A stretch of 64,000 bases of DNA from Barnesiella sp. WM24 (GCF_004570975.1 NZ_SPPC01000001.1:310001-374000); one strand, 5' to 3'. Counted from the stretch's first letter, positions 28,026 through 38,543 are shown. The notes: generated by a model from the sequence alone, not told the origin. Numbers and translations: made by a program.

Positions 28026-28868
28026 TTACGGAGCTATGACAACTGTGTGGAGCGCAACTCCGCGTGCGCTCCATACTCCGTAACCATTCATGACATTGGA
28101 CTGAAGATTGCCGGACGACGTTACAAACTGGTTTCCGCCAAAAGCCACCTCTTCGTCATATCCGAGCCAGAAGTCATAGACCTCAGGCGTAATTGTACAC
28201 AACGCCACCTCGATAATATCGCCCGTTTTAAAATATGGCGAGAAATCATCGGGTGAGGTATCGGTCTTAGGCGCATAAACAGGCACACTTACCGTATCAG
28301 CACCGACATCGGCTTTCACAGCCCCCATAAATGAGGGCAGCATGCGTCCCCTGCTGCCGTAAGGTCGCGTCACTATATGATAGAAGCGCTCGCCTGCGGC
28401 AGGCACAAAGTTCAGCGTGAGTTCACACAACGAGTCAGAGTCCTGCACCTTACGGGTCACGACGCCGGTAATCCGTGGTCGGGATGGCATTTTGCATGAC
28501 GATGATGCTGTCATGCCGTCATATGAAGCCGTGACAGAATAAGTCCTGCCCGGCTCTCCTTTCATCTCATAACTACGGTAGATATAAGGAGGGAAATAAT
28601 TTTCATTAGAAGAGCCTGTAAGCACCACCTCCCGCTCCCCGTCTGACACAGTGACCTTCCCCCATCTCACAAGACAATCGGCAACAGGAGTCTTTTTGGA
28701 GTCGCCGGGTGAAATAGTCCTGGTAAGCACGACGACAGGATAGCCGTCGGAATCAATCCACCCGTCAATGACAAGTGACGGGGCCGATGGGGCGGTCGTG
28801 TTGTTACAGGCGACAAGCCATGTCATGACAACTGAAATCAACGATATGTATAACAGTCTGTATCTCAT
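28026..28868 (-). CDS. DUF4249 lipoprotein
   Basis: 280 aa with lipobox WLVAC (Cys21), so outer-membrane anchored. The body (SLVIDGWIDSDGYPVVVLTRTI) is the DUF4249 family, beta-rich domains almost always encoded next to a TonB-dependent receptor in Bacteroidetes. Its ATG overlaps the last base of the receptor stop (TGATG), indicating translational coupling. It probably acts as an accessory surface lipoprotein of that receptor; the ligand is unknown. Confidence 0.88.
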   Translation of the reverse strand: MRYRLLYISLISVVMTWLVACNNTTAPSAPSLVIDGWIDSDGYPVVVLTRTISPGDSKKTPVADCLVRWGKVTVSDGEREVVLTGSSNENYFPPYIYRSYEMKGEPGRTYSVTASYDGMTASSSCKMPSRPRITGVVTRKVQDSDSLCELTLNFVPAAGERFYHIVTRPYGSRGRMLPSFMGAVKADVGADTVSVPVYAPKTDTSPDDFSPYFKTGDIIEVALCTITPEVYDFWLGYDEEVAFGGNQFVTSSGNLQSNVMNGYGVWSARGVALHTVVIAP

Positions 28869-30910
28869 CAGAATTCCACACTATAGCTGACCGACGGCAT
28901 AAACCGGTAAAGCGACGTCACCTCCTTGCGGTAAAAGAGATTGTCGTCACTGTCATAATTGAACCCGACTATATCCACATTACGGTGACCGTAAGCGTTC
29001 AGCAACGAAAGATTTATAAAATGTCGCAGACTCAGCCATTTCCTTGTAGTCCACGAGTATGTAGCAGAGAGGTCAAGCCGATGATAGGCAGGAAGATTGC
29101 CGGAGTTACGCCTGCCGTAGTCCATAAACACATTTTCACCGACCATATAAAACGCTTTTATCGGTGTCACAGGCCGCCCGGTAGTGTAAGTGAACACAGA
29201 GGAAAGCGACCAATGAGTCGACAGGTTGTAACGAATCCACAGATTGACCGAATGACGCAGCTCTGACGAAGCGGTCACCCACCCTGTCTTATCGTCAAAC
29301 ATCCGGCGCGCTATCCCATAGGCATAGCCGGCAGAGCCTGTAAGCTTTCCGAAATTTTTTGACACCATAATATCAGCCCCGTAATTATAGCCTTTGCCAC
29401 TTAATATATTGTCGCGCGACTGATAATTGCCGTCAAGCAATCCGAGGATTATGCCGTCATATTCGGAGCATCCGCGCAAACGTTTATAATACAAGTCAAC
29501 CGACATCGTGTATCGCCCGTCAAGAAATGACCGGTTGTAATTGACAGCAGCCGACAATGCCCTCTGAACGGGAAGCGACCCGTCGGAGCCAATCCAGAAA
29601 TTTGACGACATTCCTATCTCTGAGAATCCTACCTGATGAAGAGTCTGGCTGTAACTTGCAACCTGCATCATCAGGTCGCCCCACGGTCGGGAAAGCGACG
29701 CTGTGACCGACGGATCGGCAAGCACAGTCCCGTAGGAGCCCTGCTCATATCCGGTGACACGTACACCTGCCGAAAGCGTAAGCGACGGCACAACCCGACG
29801 GTAAATCTCGGCAAACAATGCCGCTTCACGGCTATGCTCCTTAACAAGCTCCGCATTTCCCCGTGAATAGCCATTGACATCGGCCCACTGCGGAATCACG
29901 CGGTTAAGCATAAGCGCATATCCGGTTTTCAGCCGCCAGTTACGGTCAAGCGACAAGTCAAGCCGCCCGTTAACCGACAGTTGTGATATTTCTGACGGCA
30001 TTCTGATACCGAGCTGCGGCATCTCCATCGTCAGCGAATTGTTAAATCCGGAATAATAAGCGGTGTTAGTAATCTCTCCATGAGAAAGCCGGTGACACCA
30101 GCCGACAGAGCCGGCGACATTGCCCCATTTCATGACAGTACCGAGCGCATACGCGTCATCCGTGACCTTCAGATTGTCGGAATTGAGAAAAAAGTCAGCG
30201 GTAACGCGATCCGACTCTCCCGGAGTCCACGCCGCAGTCACGCAAACATCTCTGAGATTATAATATATCGCTGAACTCTTCCCCTTGAGCAATTTACCGT
30301 AAAGGCGGTCAATATAGGAGGTTCTTGCCGTGACAGTCAGATCGACTGTGTTGCTGAGAGGGAATCCGACACTGACCCCCGAGGATATGACACCGATATT
30401 TACCGACCCTCTCACACTTTCAAGCTTGTCCCTGCGCGTGGACATGTCCACTATGCCACCAAGTCTCGACGGAGCGGAACGGTCATGTATAGCCTTTTCA
30501 AATTTAACCAGAGGAAAGTGCATCGGAGAGACAACGGAAAATATCCCTCCGAAATGATACGGAAAAAACAGCGGCATGCCGTTAATGCGAAATAACGTGT
30601 GGGAATAATCGCCGCCTTGAACAGAAAGCCCCGACCCGTAGTCGCTGCCGCCGCTTACACCGGGGAGCAATTTCAGATAACCTACGGCATCAGCCTCGCC
30701 CAACGAACGCAGCGTCCGCCCCAAAAGCGAGGCATCCATGGTCAACGCCCCCGATTCACCGATGCGTGTGGTCCTTGTAGATGTCGCGACAACTTCCACC
30801 TCCCGCAACTCCACGCTGTCACGTGACTCCACGGCAAAGCAGGCAACGCCACTTGCCGCCATGCCTACAGTCAACAAGAGCCGTGCCGCCCGGCGGGCGA
30901 CACAGCTCAT
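28868..30910 (-). CDS. TonB-dependent outer-membrane receptor
   Basis: 680 aa from the ATG at 30910; a TTG at 30940 is the only earlier start. After a signal peptide (RRAARLLLTVGMAASGVACFA) comes the plug domain (LREVEVVATSTRTTRIG, GVSGGSDYGSGLSVQGGDYSHTLF in two parts, and RINGMPLFFPYHFGG), then a 22-strand barrel ending in an aromatic C-terminus (SVSYSVEF). No SusC-type carboxypeptidase-like N-terminal extension is present, so it belongs to the smaller receptor group paired with DUF4249. It starts 33 bases after the lipoprotein upstream and forms a three-gene operon. Confidence 0.92.
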   Translation of the reverse strand: MSCVARRAARLLLTVGMAASGVACFAVESRDSVELREVEVVATSTRTTRIGESGALTMDASLLGRTLRSLGEADAVGYLKLLPGVSGGSDYGSGLSVQGGDYSHTLFRINGMPLFFPYHFGGIFSVVSPMHFPLVKFEKAIHDRSAPSRLGGIVDMSTRRDKLESVRGSVNIGVISSGVSVGFPLSNTVDLTVTARTSYIDRLYGKLLKGKSSAIYYNLRDVCVTAAWTPGESDRVTADFFLNSDNLKVTDDAYALGTVMKWGNVAGSVGWCHRLSHGEITNTAYYSGFNNSLTMEMPQLGIRMPSEISQLSVNGRLDLSLDRNWRLKTGYALMLNRVIPQWADVNGYSRGNAELVKEHSREAALFAEIYRRVVPSLTLSAGVRVTGYEQGSYGTVLADPSVTASLSRPWGDLMMQVASYSQTLHQVGFSEIGMSSNFWIGSDGSLPVQRALSAAVNYNRSFLDGRYTMSVDLYYKRLRGCSEYDGIILGLLDGNYQSRDNILSGKGYNYGADIMVSKNFGKLTGSAGYAYGIARRMFDDKTGWVTASSELRHSVNLWIRYNLSTHWSLSSVFTYTTGRPVTPIKAFYMVGENVFMDYGRRNSGNLPAYHRLDLSATYSWTTRKWLSLRHFINLSLLNAYGHRNVDIVGFNYDSDDNLFYRKEVTSLYRFMPSVSYSVEF

Positions 30911-30943
30911 ATATGCAAGAGTCAAATGTCTTGTTCTCAATTA

Positions 30944-32290
30944 TTACCAGAGACTTTCGTACAGATATACGAGACTCAAGAACTTGTTTTCGGCATTAGC
31001 AAAGCGCGACTCGTCGAAATACTCCTCAAAAGTAAAGCGGCTGCCATCGCCAAACACTATCACAGGCTCGACATACCAATCGCCCACGCCGGCATAGTAT
31101 TCATAATAACATTTCTGCCACTGCACATCAGCCTGCGCGACAGAAGTATTTCCGAAATACATCTGAGCCTTCACGTTATTGTTGAGCGATGAAGCAAATT
31201 TTACAGCATCGTTTTCGGCATTCTTGTTATAATAAGTGTAGGAATCATAGCTGCCGGCAGCCATCAGTGTGCCGATTTTGCTTATCTCAGCCTTTATCTG
31301 AACACGGTCACAGATGTTTACCGAGGTCACACCCTTGCCGAATGTATTGTCAATCTTGCTTACGGCTGACTCAACGTCTTCGTCAAAAATCTCTGAAAGA
31401 TACTCCACGTCACAGAGGTGGCTGCCGTTGACAGAAGTAACTGTAGTCAGGAAACGCTGACCGCCCACAGTCATCGACTGCGACTCGGATATAAGATTGT
31501 TGTTTCCGTCCACAAGCGCATCAAGAGTGATGTTAGCCGCGCGGAGCGAAGTCTTTACATGGAAATTGCGTCCATTGACATCAAGATTGGTCTCGACAAC
31601 GCTCTTTACAAGCTCCTTGCCTGAGTCAGTCACAGTCATCACGATGTTTTTAGGAACAGTCACCTTGTATTCCTCAACATAAGTGGCGTCATCCCACCAG
31701 TCATCGTAAGAATCAGCAAATTCAATGTCCCAGTTGCCTCCGCTCACCTGAACCTTAAATTCGGTAGTGCCGAAACGGAACACAATGTCGTTGCCGCTCG
31801 GGTCACGCTTCCACACCTGGTTACGGGTGTCAGGTGTATAGACACCTTTAAGCTTGTCAAATGATATTTCGTAACGTGTCACAAACGTGTTAGCCGCACG
31901 CGACAGGCTTCCGGGATCGCCGGTAGAAAGTCCGATTACAAATGACTTTGCCATCTCGGCAAGCATGCTTCTTCCACCTGTCTCAAAGTTAAAGTAGTCT
32001 TCATCAAATTCGTAGTAACCATATCGGTCGACAAAATTCTGAAATACATCAATAACCTCTTTCTGGTCGGCCGGATCAAACATCTCACTGATTTTTGTAG
32101 CCGTCTCATCAAGATAATTACCGGCCTCGGCCGATGTCAACTGACGGTTGACAGTCTCATCAACCTGTCCAGGCTCAACCACAGGATCATCACCCTCGTC
32201 ATTGCCCGGTTCATCGCTGCCACATGAAGCAAATCCGGTCATCAATAGTCCGGAAAACGCAACCATTCCAAATAGTCTAAATAATTTCAT
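30944..32290 (-). CDS. Lipoprotein of unknown function
   Basis: 448 aa. Signal and lipobox GFASC (Cys23) are followed by an acidic linker (SDEPGNDEGDDPVVEPG) typical of surface-exposed Bacteroidetes lipoproteins. The rest is predicted mixed alpha/beta with many Tyr, Asp and Trp residues and no motif I recognise. It is first in the operon with the TonB receptor and DUF4249 protein, so it may be a ligand-binding or cargo protein of that system. A likely -7 box is at 32324-32331. Confidence 0.8.
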   Translation of the reverse strand: MKLFRLFGMVAFSGLLMTGFASCGSDEPGNDEGDDPVVEPGQVDETVNRQLTSAEAGNYLDETATKISEMFDPADQKEVIDVFQNFVDRYGYYEFDEDYFNFETGGRSMLAEMAKSFVIGLSTGDPGSLSRAANTFVTRYEISFDKLKGVYTPDTRNQVWKRDPSGNDIVFRFGTTEFKVQVSGGNWDIEFADSYDDWWDDATYVEEYKVTVPKNIVMTVTDSGKELVKSVVETNLDVNGRNFHVKTSLRAANITLDALVDGNNNLISESQSMTVGGQRFLTTVTSVNGSHLCDVEYLSEIFDEDVESAVSKIDNTFGKGVTSVNICDRVQIKAEISKIGTLMAAGSYDSYTYYNKNAENDAVKFASSLNNNVKAQMYFGNTSVAQADVQWQKCYYEYYAGVGDWYVEPVIVFGDGSRFTFEEYFDESRFANAENKFLSLVYLYESLW

Positions 32291-32323
32291 AGTCTTAATT
32301 GTGATAAAATGATTTATTTAATG

Positions 32324-32331
32324 CAAAAATA
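32324..32331 (-). promoter_or_regulatory. Promoter -7 box for the lipoprotein/TonB receptor operon
   Basis: Minus-strand TATTTTTG matches TAnnTTTG 33 bases before the ATG at 32290. The surroundings are AT-rich, which lowers its weight. Confidence 0.4.
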
Positions 32332-32437
32332 AGCATAATTATACAATATTTAACACAAACCATGTCCAAAAATGCCAAACATGTACAATAAACCGATTAA
32401 ACATGTCATTTCGATGCTTAAACTGCACCAATCGACA

Positions 32438-34606
32438 TCAGAGATCTATTTTCTTCACGCGTTTTCGCTGAGTGAACCGCTTCCTGAACTGTATCAGCTT
32501 ACGATAGTAGGAAAGCAGCTGCAACCAGAGCCCGCTCGGGGTCGCTGTGACATCACTGGCAAGCGGGTCGATTGATGAAGCATTTGTCACGTCCGAGCCA
32601 AACTGCTCAGGATATAGCACCACAAGATTGTTGCGTGAAAAATACTTCTGCAGGAATCCGGGCATCTCATCCATGCCGGAATTAAACGACAGTGACGCGC
32701 GGCGCGCACTCACGACAATAAACAGGTCATCGTCAAGCACCCGGTTGGCGAGAAGCACAAAGTCATCCCAATCCTCCACGTCACGGTACTCGGCGCGGAT
32801 GTCATATTTCTCTTTATAAAGCACTCCGCGTATATAAGGCTGCACGTCGGGATGGCAGCAGAATATCACACGGCATCCGAGCTGGCGCGCGAGATTTCCG
32901 ATGGAAAATACCCAACGACGGAAACCGGTCTCATACTGAGCCTTGTCAGGCACTGACACGACGATACGCGTAATCGTGCTGACCGGGATGAAGCATCGGG
33001 TTATGACCACCATGCGATGGGTAGATGTCAACAACTGCTCTATCTTGTTGCCGAAAAAAGAGTCTATCACAGTAGCCTTGCGGTGCATGCCGATTATAAC
33101 GTCAGAAATATCCCGCTCTTCGATAGTGTTGACAAGACCGGTCACCACATTCAAGTCGTAACGTTCAATCGGGATAAGCTTTGCGTCCACACTCGCCGCA
33201 GCCTGTTCCGCCACGTCAAGCGAGTTTCGGCCTATCGCCCTTGAGCCGGCGGAATTATCATTGCGCACGTGTATCGCATAAAGCTTGTTTCCCTTTATGC
33301 CCGGATTACGGGTAAGAATGGCAAGCTCGACAAGCGACCCGGCGGTAATAGGGTTGGACACAGAGATTAATGTATTGGACGACCTGCCCTGCGGCTCGCT
33401 TACCTCCGATTCTGACTCAAGCTGCTGCAGTTTCAGTCTTGAAGCCGCGCGCTCGGTGATTATAGAGGAGATTGTGCATGTGACAAGAATCATCACAATA
33501 GTGCCATTCAGCACATTCTCGTCAAACATCCCGATATTAAAGCCGATCATCACCGCGGCAAGCGTTGCCGCCGCCTGAGCATTGGAGAGCCCGAATATCA
33601 TGCTTCGTTCGGCGCCGCTCATCTTATAGGTAAGCTGCGTCATCCACGCGGCAATCCACTTTACAGCCGTCGCCATTATAGTCATGACAGCCGCGACATA
33701 GACCGTGTCCCAACTTCTGACAACAACACCGACATTAATCAGCATACCTACACCGATAAGGAAATACGGGATGAAAATCGCATTGCCGACAAACTCGATA
33801 CGGTTCATCAACGGCGACATGTTAGGGATGTAACGGTTAAGCACAAGACCGGCAAAGAAGGCTCCCAACACGCTTTCAAGCCCTATCATCTGAGCCGAGA
33901 AACTCGCCAGGAAGACCATCGCCAGAACATATACGAACTGCGACACATTGTCACTGTATTTCTTGAAAAACCATCGTGTCATCCTCGGGAAAGAATACAC
34001 GACAACGATGCAATAAATCACAAGACGCAACATCAGCCGCAATACCTCACCGATATTGAACGCCCCGTCGGAATAGATACCGACACACACGGCAAGCACA
34101 ATGAGCGCGCCAAGCACTGTCACGATAGTGCCGGCGATTGTGATAATGACAGCCGGAGTCTTTGTCAGCCCGAAACGCGAGACGACAGGATAAGCGATAA
34201 GAGTATGGGACGCATACATCGAAGCAAGCAGCACCGATGTGAGCCAGTCAAGTTTCAGGAGGAAATAGGATGACACCGTGCCGAGTATCATCGGCACAAG
34301 AAAGGTGTACATACCAAAACAGAGACCTTTTTTGAGATTTTTCTTCAGATGATACATGTCAATCTCTATTCCGGCAAGGAACATGAGATACAGGATGCCG
34401 ACCTGACCGAATATAGCAAAACTTGCATCGCGGGCGAGCAGGCCTATTCCATAGGGACCCACGACAATTCCCGCGACAATCATCCCTATTATATGGGGAA
34501 TCCTTAGCTTATTGAGCAACAGAGGAGACAACAATATTATTACCAGCACGATAAAAAATATCAGCACCGGGTCAGTGACAAGAACTGCTGCATTCATAAC
34601 GCCCAT
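32438..34606 (-). CDS. CPA2-type cation:proton antiporter with C-terminal USP-like domains
   Basis: 722 aa from the ATG at 34606 (MGVMNAAVLVTD); a GTG at 34633 overlaps the -7 box and so is rejected. The first ~400 residues form about 12 membrane helices with LNKLRIPHIIGMIVAGIVVGPYG and FLAGIEIDM, typical of the Kef/NhaP-like CPA2 family. The last ~320 residues are cytoplasmic and contain two universal-stress-protein-like halves (VSNPITAGSLVELAIL; TRIVVSVPDKAQYETGF). A role in Na+ or K+ and pH balance is expected. The ion is not determined by sequence. Confidence 0.9.
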   Translation of the reverse strand: MGVMNAAVLVTDPVLIFFIVLVIILLSPLLLNKLRIPHIIGMIVAGIVVGPYGIGLLARDASFAIFGQVGILYLMFLAGIEIDMYHLKKNLKKGLCFGMYTFLVPMILGTVSSYFLLKLDWLTSVLLASMYASHTLIAYPVVSRFGLTKTPAVIITIAGTIVTVLGALIVLAVCVGIYSDGAFNIGEVLRLMLRLVIYCIVVVYSFPRMTRWFFKKYSDNVSQFVYVLAMVFLASFSAQMIGLESVLGAFFAGLVLNRYIPNMSPLMNRIEFVGNAIFIPYFLIGVGMLINVGVVVRSWDTVYVAAVMTIMATAVKWIAAWMTQLTYKMSGAERSMIFGLSNAQAAATLAAVMIGFNIGMFDENVLNGTIVMILVTCTISSIITERAASRLKLQQLESESEVSEPQGRSSNTLISVSNPITAGSLVELAILTRNPGIKGNKLYAIHVRNDNSAGSRAIGRNSLDVAEQAAASVDAKLIPIERYDLNVVTGLVNTIEERDISDVIIGMHRKATVIDSFFGNKIEQLLTSTHRMVVITRCFIPVSTITRIVVSVPDKAQYETGFRRWVFSIGNLARQLGCRVIFCCHPDVQPYIRGVLYKEKYDIRAEYRDVEDWDDFVLLANRVLDDDLFIVVSARRASLSFNSGMDEMPGFLQKYFSRNNLVVLYPEQFGSDVTNASSIDPLASDVTATPSGLWLQLLSYYRKLIQFRKRFTQRKRVKKIDL

Positions 34607-34632
34607 ACTACATTCTCTGGAAAAATCATCCA

Positions 34633-34640
34633 CAAATTTA
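34633..34640 (-). promoter_or_regulatory. Promoter -7 box for the antiporter gene
   Basis: Minus-strand TAAATTTG, with the ATG at 34606 about 26 bases downstream. It fixes the start codon choice. Confidence 0.5.
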
Positions 34641-34654
34641 GCAATTTTTCACCA

Positions 34655-34688
34655 ATAAAAAAAGGAGGCGGCTCTCGTCGACTCCTTT
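34655..34688 (-). terminator. Intrinsic terminator of asd
   Basis: On the minus strand AAAGGAG pairs with CTCCTTT (34661-34667 and 34682-34688) and is followed by TTTTATT. It separates asd from the antiporter promoter. Confidence 0.75.
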
Positions 34689-34762
34689 CGTAAATAAAAT
34701 AAAGGCTTAAAAGAATAAAATCTTAGTTTGTACAGAGGTTTCTTATAAGGATATATTAATCT

Positions 34763-35776
34763 TCAAAATTTCTTACCGTGGGCAAGCATGTACTGTGCAA
34801 TCTGCACGGCATTAAGCGCTGCGCCCTTCTTTATCTGGTCGCCGACCACCCAGAATGACAGACCGTTGTCACATGTGAGATCCTTGCGGAGACGTCCCAC
34901 ATAAACGGGGTCTTGATTTGCGATGTCAAGCGGCATCGGGTATTTCTTGTTTGCAGGGTCATCGAAGACAACTACACCTTCCGCCTCGGAAAGAGCCTTG
35001 CGGGCAGCGTCAAGCGACACGGGGCTCTCCGTCTCAATCCAGATTGACTCGGAATGGGCACGCATCACAGGCACACGCACACATGTGGCGCTCACCTCGA
35101 TGTCGGGCGCATGCATTATCTTCTTGGTCTCGTTGTACATCTTCATCTCCTCCTTGGTATAACCGTTGTCGGTAAACACGTCAACCTGAGGGATTACATT
35201 GTAGGCGAGCTGATAGGCAAACTTTTCAACGGTGGGTTCCTCTCCCCTGCCAAGCTGGGCATACTGCTCTACAAGCTCATCCATAGCCGCAGCTCCGGCA
35301 CCTGACGCAGCCTGATAGGTAGCGACATGCACACGCTTTATCGGCGAGATGTCATTAATAGGTTTCAGAGCCACCACCATCTGTATGGTCGTACAGTTAG
35401 GATTGGCTATGATATTGCGCGGAGTGTTAAAAGCGTCGTCACCGTTTACCTCAGGGACAACCAAAGGCACATCGTCATCCATGCGAAACGCGCTTGAGTT
35501 GTCAATCATGATGGCGCCATGCTTGGTGATGGTCTCGGCAAATTCGCGCGACGTGCCGGCTCCGGCAGAAGCAAATGCGATATCAACTCCCTTGAAGTCA
35601 TCGTTGTGTTTAAGCTCCTTGACCTCAATCTCTTTGCCGCGGAACGTATATTTACGTCCTGCACTGCGGACTGAGCCAAACAACAACAGTTCGTCAATAG
35701 GGAAATTCTGCTGGTCAAGTACACGAAGGAACTCTTGACCTACGGCGCCGCTCGCGCCAACTATCGCAACTCTCAT
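34763..35776 (-). CDS. asd: Aspartate-semialdehyde dehydrogenase
   Basis: Reduces aspartyl-4-phosphate to aspartate semialdehyde in the Lys/Thr/Met/DAP pathway. 337 aa, normal length. The NADP-binding start is [18 protein letters not shown]; the active-site Cys lies in [10 protein letters not shown] (near residue 129), and the conserved [21 protein letters not shown] region is present. Monocistronic, with a well-formed promoter and a terminator. Confidence 0.96.
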   Translation of the reverse strand: MRVAIVGASGAVGQEFLRVLDQQNFPIDELLLFGSVRSAGRKYTFRGKEIEVKELKHNDDFKGVDIAFASAGAGTSREFAETITKHGAIMIDNSSAFRMDDDVPLVVPEVNGDDAFNTPRNIIANPNCTTIQMVVALKPINDISPIKRVHVATYQAASGAGAAAMDELVEQYAQLGRGEEPTVEKFAYQLAYNVIPQVDVFTDNGYTKEEMKMYNETKKIMHAPDIEVSATCVRVPVMRAHSESIWIETESPVSLDAARKALSEAEGVVVFDDPANKKYPMPLDIANQDPVYVGRLRKDLTCDNGLSFWVVGDQIKKGAALNAVQIAQYMLAHGKKF

Positions 35777-35803
35777 AGCTTTCCGTTTTCTTTATTAATC
35801 GCA

Positions 35804-35834
35804 CAAAGTTATACAATTCTTTCCTTTTATCCAA
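35804..35834 (-). promoter_or_regulatory. Promoter of asd
   Basis: On the minus strand TTG (35834-35832) is followed after 20 bases by TAACTTTG (35811-35804), an ideal Bacteroidetes promoter, 27 bases before the ATG. Confidence 0.7.
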
Positions 35835-35853
35835 ATTTTGCAAAATTATGTGA

Positions 35854-35895
35854 CAAAAAAAGACCGGTCGGCACATATTGTCAAGTGCCGACCGG
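35854..35895 (-). terminator. Intrinsic terminator after the porin gene
   Basis: A perfect 11-bp stem (CCGGTCGGCAC / GTGCCGACCGG) with a 10-base loop is followed on the minus strand by TCTTTTTTT. It is the strongest terminator in the window. Confidence 0.92.
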
Positions 35896-35903
35896 AATTT
35901 ATA

Positions 35904-37187
35904 TTAGAATGTAACGGAAAGTTGAGCCTGGACACGGTTGACATGCAACCCCTCGCCGCCAAATGACTTTCTGTGTCCATAATCATATTCCACGCCGACA
36001 CCTACAATCTTGTTGACCGTGTAGATAAGGTTTGCCGCTACATAATCGCCGTAACGGTAACGGCTGTCGTCAGTAACAGCCCCCGACGGAGCCCAGTTGG
36101 TTACATGGCTGTAAGCGCCGTTAAACACCAGGCGGTCGGTAAGTCCGATTGACATACCCGCAGTCAGTCCCATTGACTTCATCAACCGGCATCGCCCGTC
36201 ACGGTCGGCATCGGGCAGGGCGTCAAGCCCCATGCCCGTATTATCCTGCAGGTAGTCAGCCACGCCGTGACCATAAGTGGCATCATAATACAGCGTCAGC
36301 GCAGGCAACACCTTGGCAAGACCGGAGAGCTGCACGCCCCACCCTACAGGAGTGCGGTTCTTACCCGCGACAACATCCCGGTATTGCATAGGTCTGACAA
36401 GTCCTGACAGCCTTATGTGGCTTGCACCGCCATCCCATCCGTATTGCAGATACAACGGCACGGCAGGTATGCGCTGATTCACGGTTGAGGTACCGTCTCC
36501 CGCAGTTATATCGGCAGTCGGGGCATCTATACCGATAGCTCCCGTTATAGATGAAGAAAATTCATGTATATACCCTGCCGTAAACACTGACATGTTAGCC
36601 GAGCCGTTAGGTCCCTGGGCATCAATCGTAAATGGCATCGCCGCACCATCAGCAAACAGGCTTGACGTATAACCGATCTGGAATCCGCGGTAAGTCACAT
36701 AGAAATGTGACACATTAAAGCCATAATCGTTACCGTCATTTATCTGCGCTTTGAAAAATAACCCCACCTTATCCTTAGTGCCCGGAAGAGCGACTGCGTT
36801 TATGTAAAACGAGGATGTCAGCGCAGTAAAGCGTAACGACGACCCGTTGCCGGGCGTAGCCGGAGTGATAGCCGACGGAACAAAGTTATAAGGCGAGGGC
36901 ATCTCTCCGCCGAAGTCCACCAGCCCTTCGCCAAGAAACTGAGCGCCTATACCAAGGTAAAACTTATTGTCTTTCCCGACGATTGCAAATCGGGGCAAAC
37001 CGTTGTCACTTTTACGCTTAGGCGCATTTTTCACAAACTCGTCCTGGACATCTACGGCTGCGTTATCATCGCCGACGATTACAGTGACAATTGTTTCATC
37101 ATCTTCTACAGCCTGGGCTGCAACGGTTGCCGGCAACACCGAAAATGTGACGGCAAGAATAGTTGACACCGACTTTTTCATCATCAT
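35904..37187 (-). CDS. Outer-membrane porin-like protein (DcaP-like)
   Basis: 427 aa beginning with three consecutive Met codons and a signal peptide (STILAVTFSVLPATVAAQA). A hydrophilic N-terminal stretch leads to a beta-barrel of alternating strands ending in the outer-membrane signature RVQAQLSVTF. Features such as FYLGIGAQFLGEGLVDFGG and KAQINDGNDYGFNVSHFYVTY resemble DcaP/porin-O-P type trimeric porins. It lies 41 bases behind the MFS gene and ends in a very strong terminator; it may supply outer-membrane entry or exit for the small molecules handled by the transporters upstream. Confidence 0.75.
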   Translation of the reverse strand: MMMKKSVSTILAVTFSVLPATVAAQAVEDDETIVTVIVGDDNAAVDVQDEFVKNAPKRKSDNGLPRFAIVGKDNKFYLGIGAQFLGEGLVDFGGEMPSPYNFVPSAITPATPGNGSSLRFTALTSSFYINAVALPGTKDKVGLFFKAQINDGNDYGFNVSHFYVTYRGFQIGYTSSLFADGAAMPFTIDAQGPNGSANMSVFTAGYIHEFSSSITGAIGIDAPTADITAGDGTSTVNQRIPAVPLYLQYGWDGGASHIRLSGLVRPMQYRDVVAGKNRTPVGWGVQLSGLAKVLPALTLYYDATYGHGVADYLQDNTGMGLDALPDADRDGRCRLMKSMGLTAGMSIGLTDRLVFNGAYSHVTNWAPSGAVTDDSRYRYGDYVAANLIYTVNKIVGVGVEYDYGHRKSFGGEGLHVNRVQAQLSVTF

Positions 37188-37228
37188 AAAGTAACTTTAA
37201 AGTAATAAAATCCATATTATAAATATTG

Positions 37229-38464
37229 CTAATCAAGGTGTTTCTTCCCATAGGCGGCAAGCTCGTCATCGACACTGAACGTAAATGAATGACGCCTTAG
37301 AATCGCCACCACAAGCACGACCGCCATACATGCCGCGCTTATCACAAACGCCACTACCGAATTTAAGCCGACAAAGAAAAGCGGACACACGGCGACACCG
37401 ATATAATTTGCCGACATGACATATGAAAGCACCCTTGTGGAATGAGCGGCCGACGGGGCAAGTTCCGACGCCTTGTCATAGAAAATCGGCTGCAAGGCAC
37501 CATATCCGAACCCCATCAGTGACGCTCCTATAAAATAAGCCGTCAGCGACGGGCAGAAAGCGATTATAAGCGGACCGACAATCATCATGGCTATACACAC
37601 CGGAATTGTCGACCTGCGCAATCCGCACACAATCTTGCCAAGGAAAAACCCCGGCAATGTCACCATCAGATAAAACACCGCGCTCACATAACCGGTAGCG
37701 TCATCGCTCATGTGATGAGCCGACATCAGAAACGGGATAAAAAACGACAGTGTGATTCCCGAGATTGTCACGACAAGATAGAAAAAGATTATTCCCATGA
37801 TGCGGCGGCGCACAACTCCGGCAGGCAATCCCGCCAATTTAATGTGAGCCTGCACGGGAGTAGCCACATCTGAGCCTCCGTTTGCCGAAAGAAACCTGCG
37901 CGACAGAAACACCGACATCACCAATGGGACGACCGGCAAGAGGTAGACGACAAACGGCAGGTGCCAGTTTTTTCCCTCGATAAGCCCGACGGCAAGCGTC
38001 GCCAACACGAGTGTGCCGTTGGCAATACCCGACTTTATACCCATCTGTTCAAGCCGATAGCGCCCGGTGAAGATTTCGGCAAGCAATCCCGCGGCAAGGG
38101 GGATGACAAGCCCGCAACCCATGCCGAGAATACAGCTTACGATTATAAGCCCGAGAATCGAGTCGACAAAGAAATAAGCAATCCCCGCCAATAAAAACAC
38201 GACAAGCCCCACCACGACAAGCCCCACCTTGTTACGGCTCATAGACAGCTTGCCGGAAAGCAGTATAAAAGGGAAAATACAGAAATTGGGGAGAATCTCA
38301 AGCAACTGACATTCGAGATGAGTCGCACCGGGAAACACCTTGTCAATCACGCTTATCAACGGAGATATGGCAAGTCCGGGAAGATCAACGACCAACGACA
38401 TCGACCACACGGCAATCAATGTCAGCAACGGAATATATCCCCTGCCTGTAGCTATACGTTTCAT
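37229..38464 (-). CDS. MFS transporter
   Basis: 411 aa with about 12 membrane helices and a long central loop (about residues 190-215). The first half carries LLSGKLSMSRNKVGLVVVGL, in the position of the MFS loop 2-3 motif, and GMGCGLVIPLAAGLLAEIF. No drug-specific family signature is clear. It is followed 41 bases on by the porin gene, and preceded by a 156-base gap with a perfect 8-bp inverted repeat that separates it from the amino-acid exchanger. Confidence 0.85.
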   Translation of the reverse strand: MKRIATGRGYIPLLTLIAVWSMSLVVDLPGLAISPLISVIDKVFPGATHLECQLLEILPNFCIFPFILLSGKLSMSRNKVGLVVVGLVVFLLAGIAYFFVDSILGLIIVSCILGMGCGLVIPLAAGLLAEIFTGRYRLEQMGIKSGIANGTLVLATLAVGLIEGKNWHLPFVVYLLPVVPLVMSVFLSRRFLSANGGSDVATPVQAHIKLAGLPAGVVRRRIMGIIFFYLVVTISGITLSFFIPFLMSAHHMSDDATGYVSAVFYLMVTLPGFFLGKIVCGLRRSTIPVCIAMMIVGPLIIAFCPSLTAYFIGASLMGFGYGALQPIFYDKASELAPSAAHSTRVLSYVMSANYIGVAVCPLFFVGLNSVVAFVISAACMAVVLVVAILRRHSFTFSVDDELAAYGKKHLD

Positions 38465-38543
38465 AATCTCAGGATAGCTCTTGAAAAATTAACCAGAATA
38501 AATATTTTACCGGAGATGACTCTTTTAAATTTTAATGAAAGCG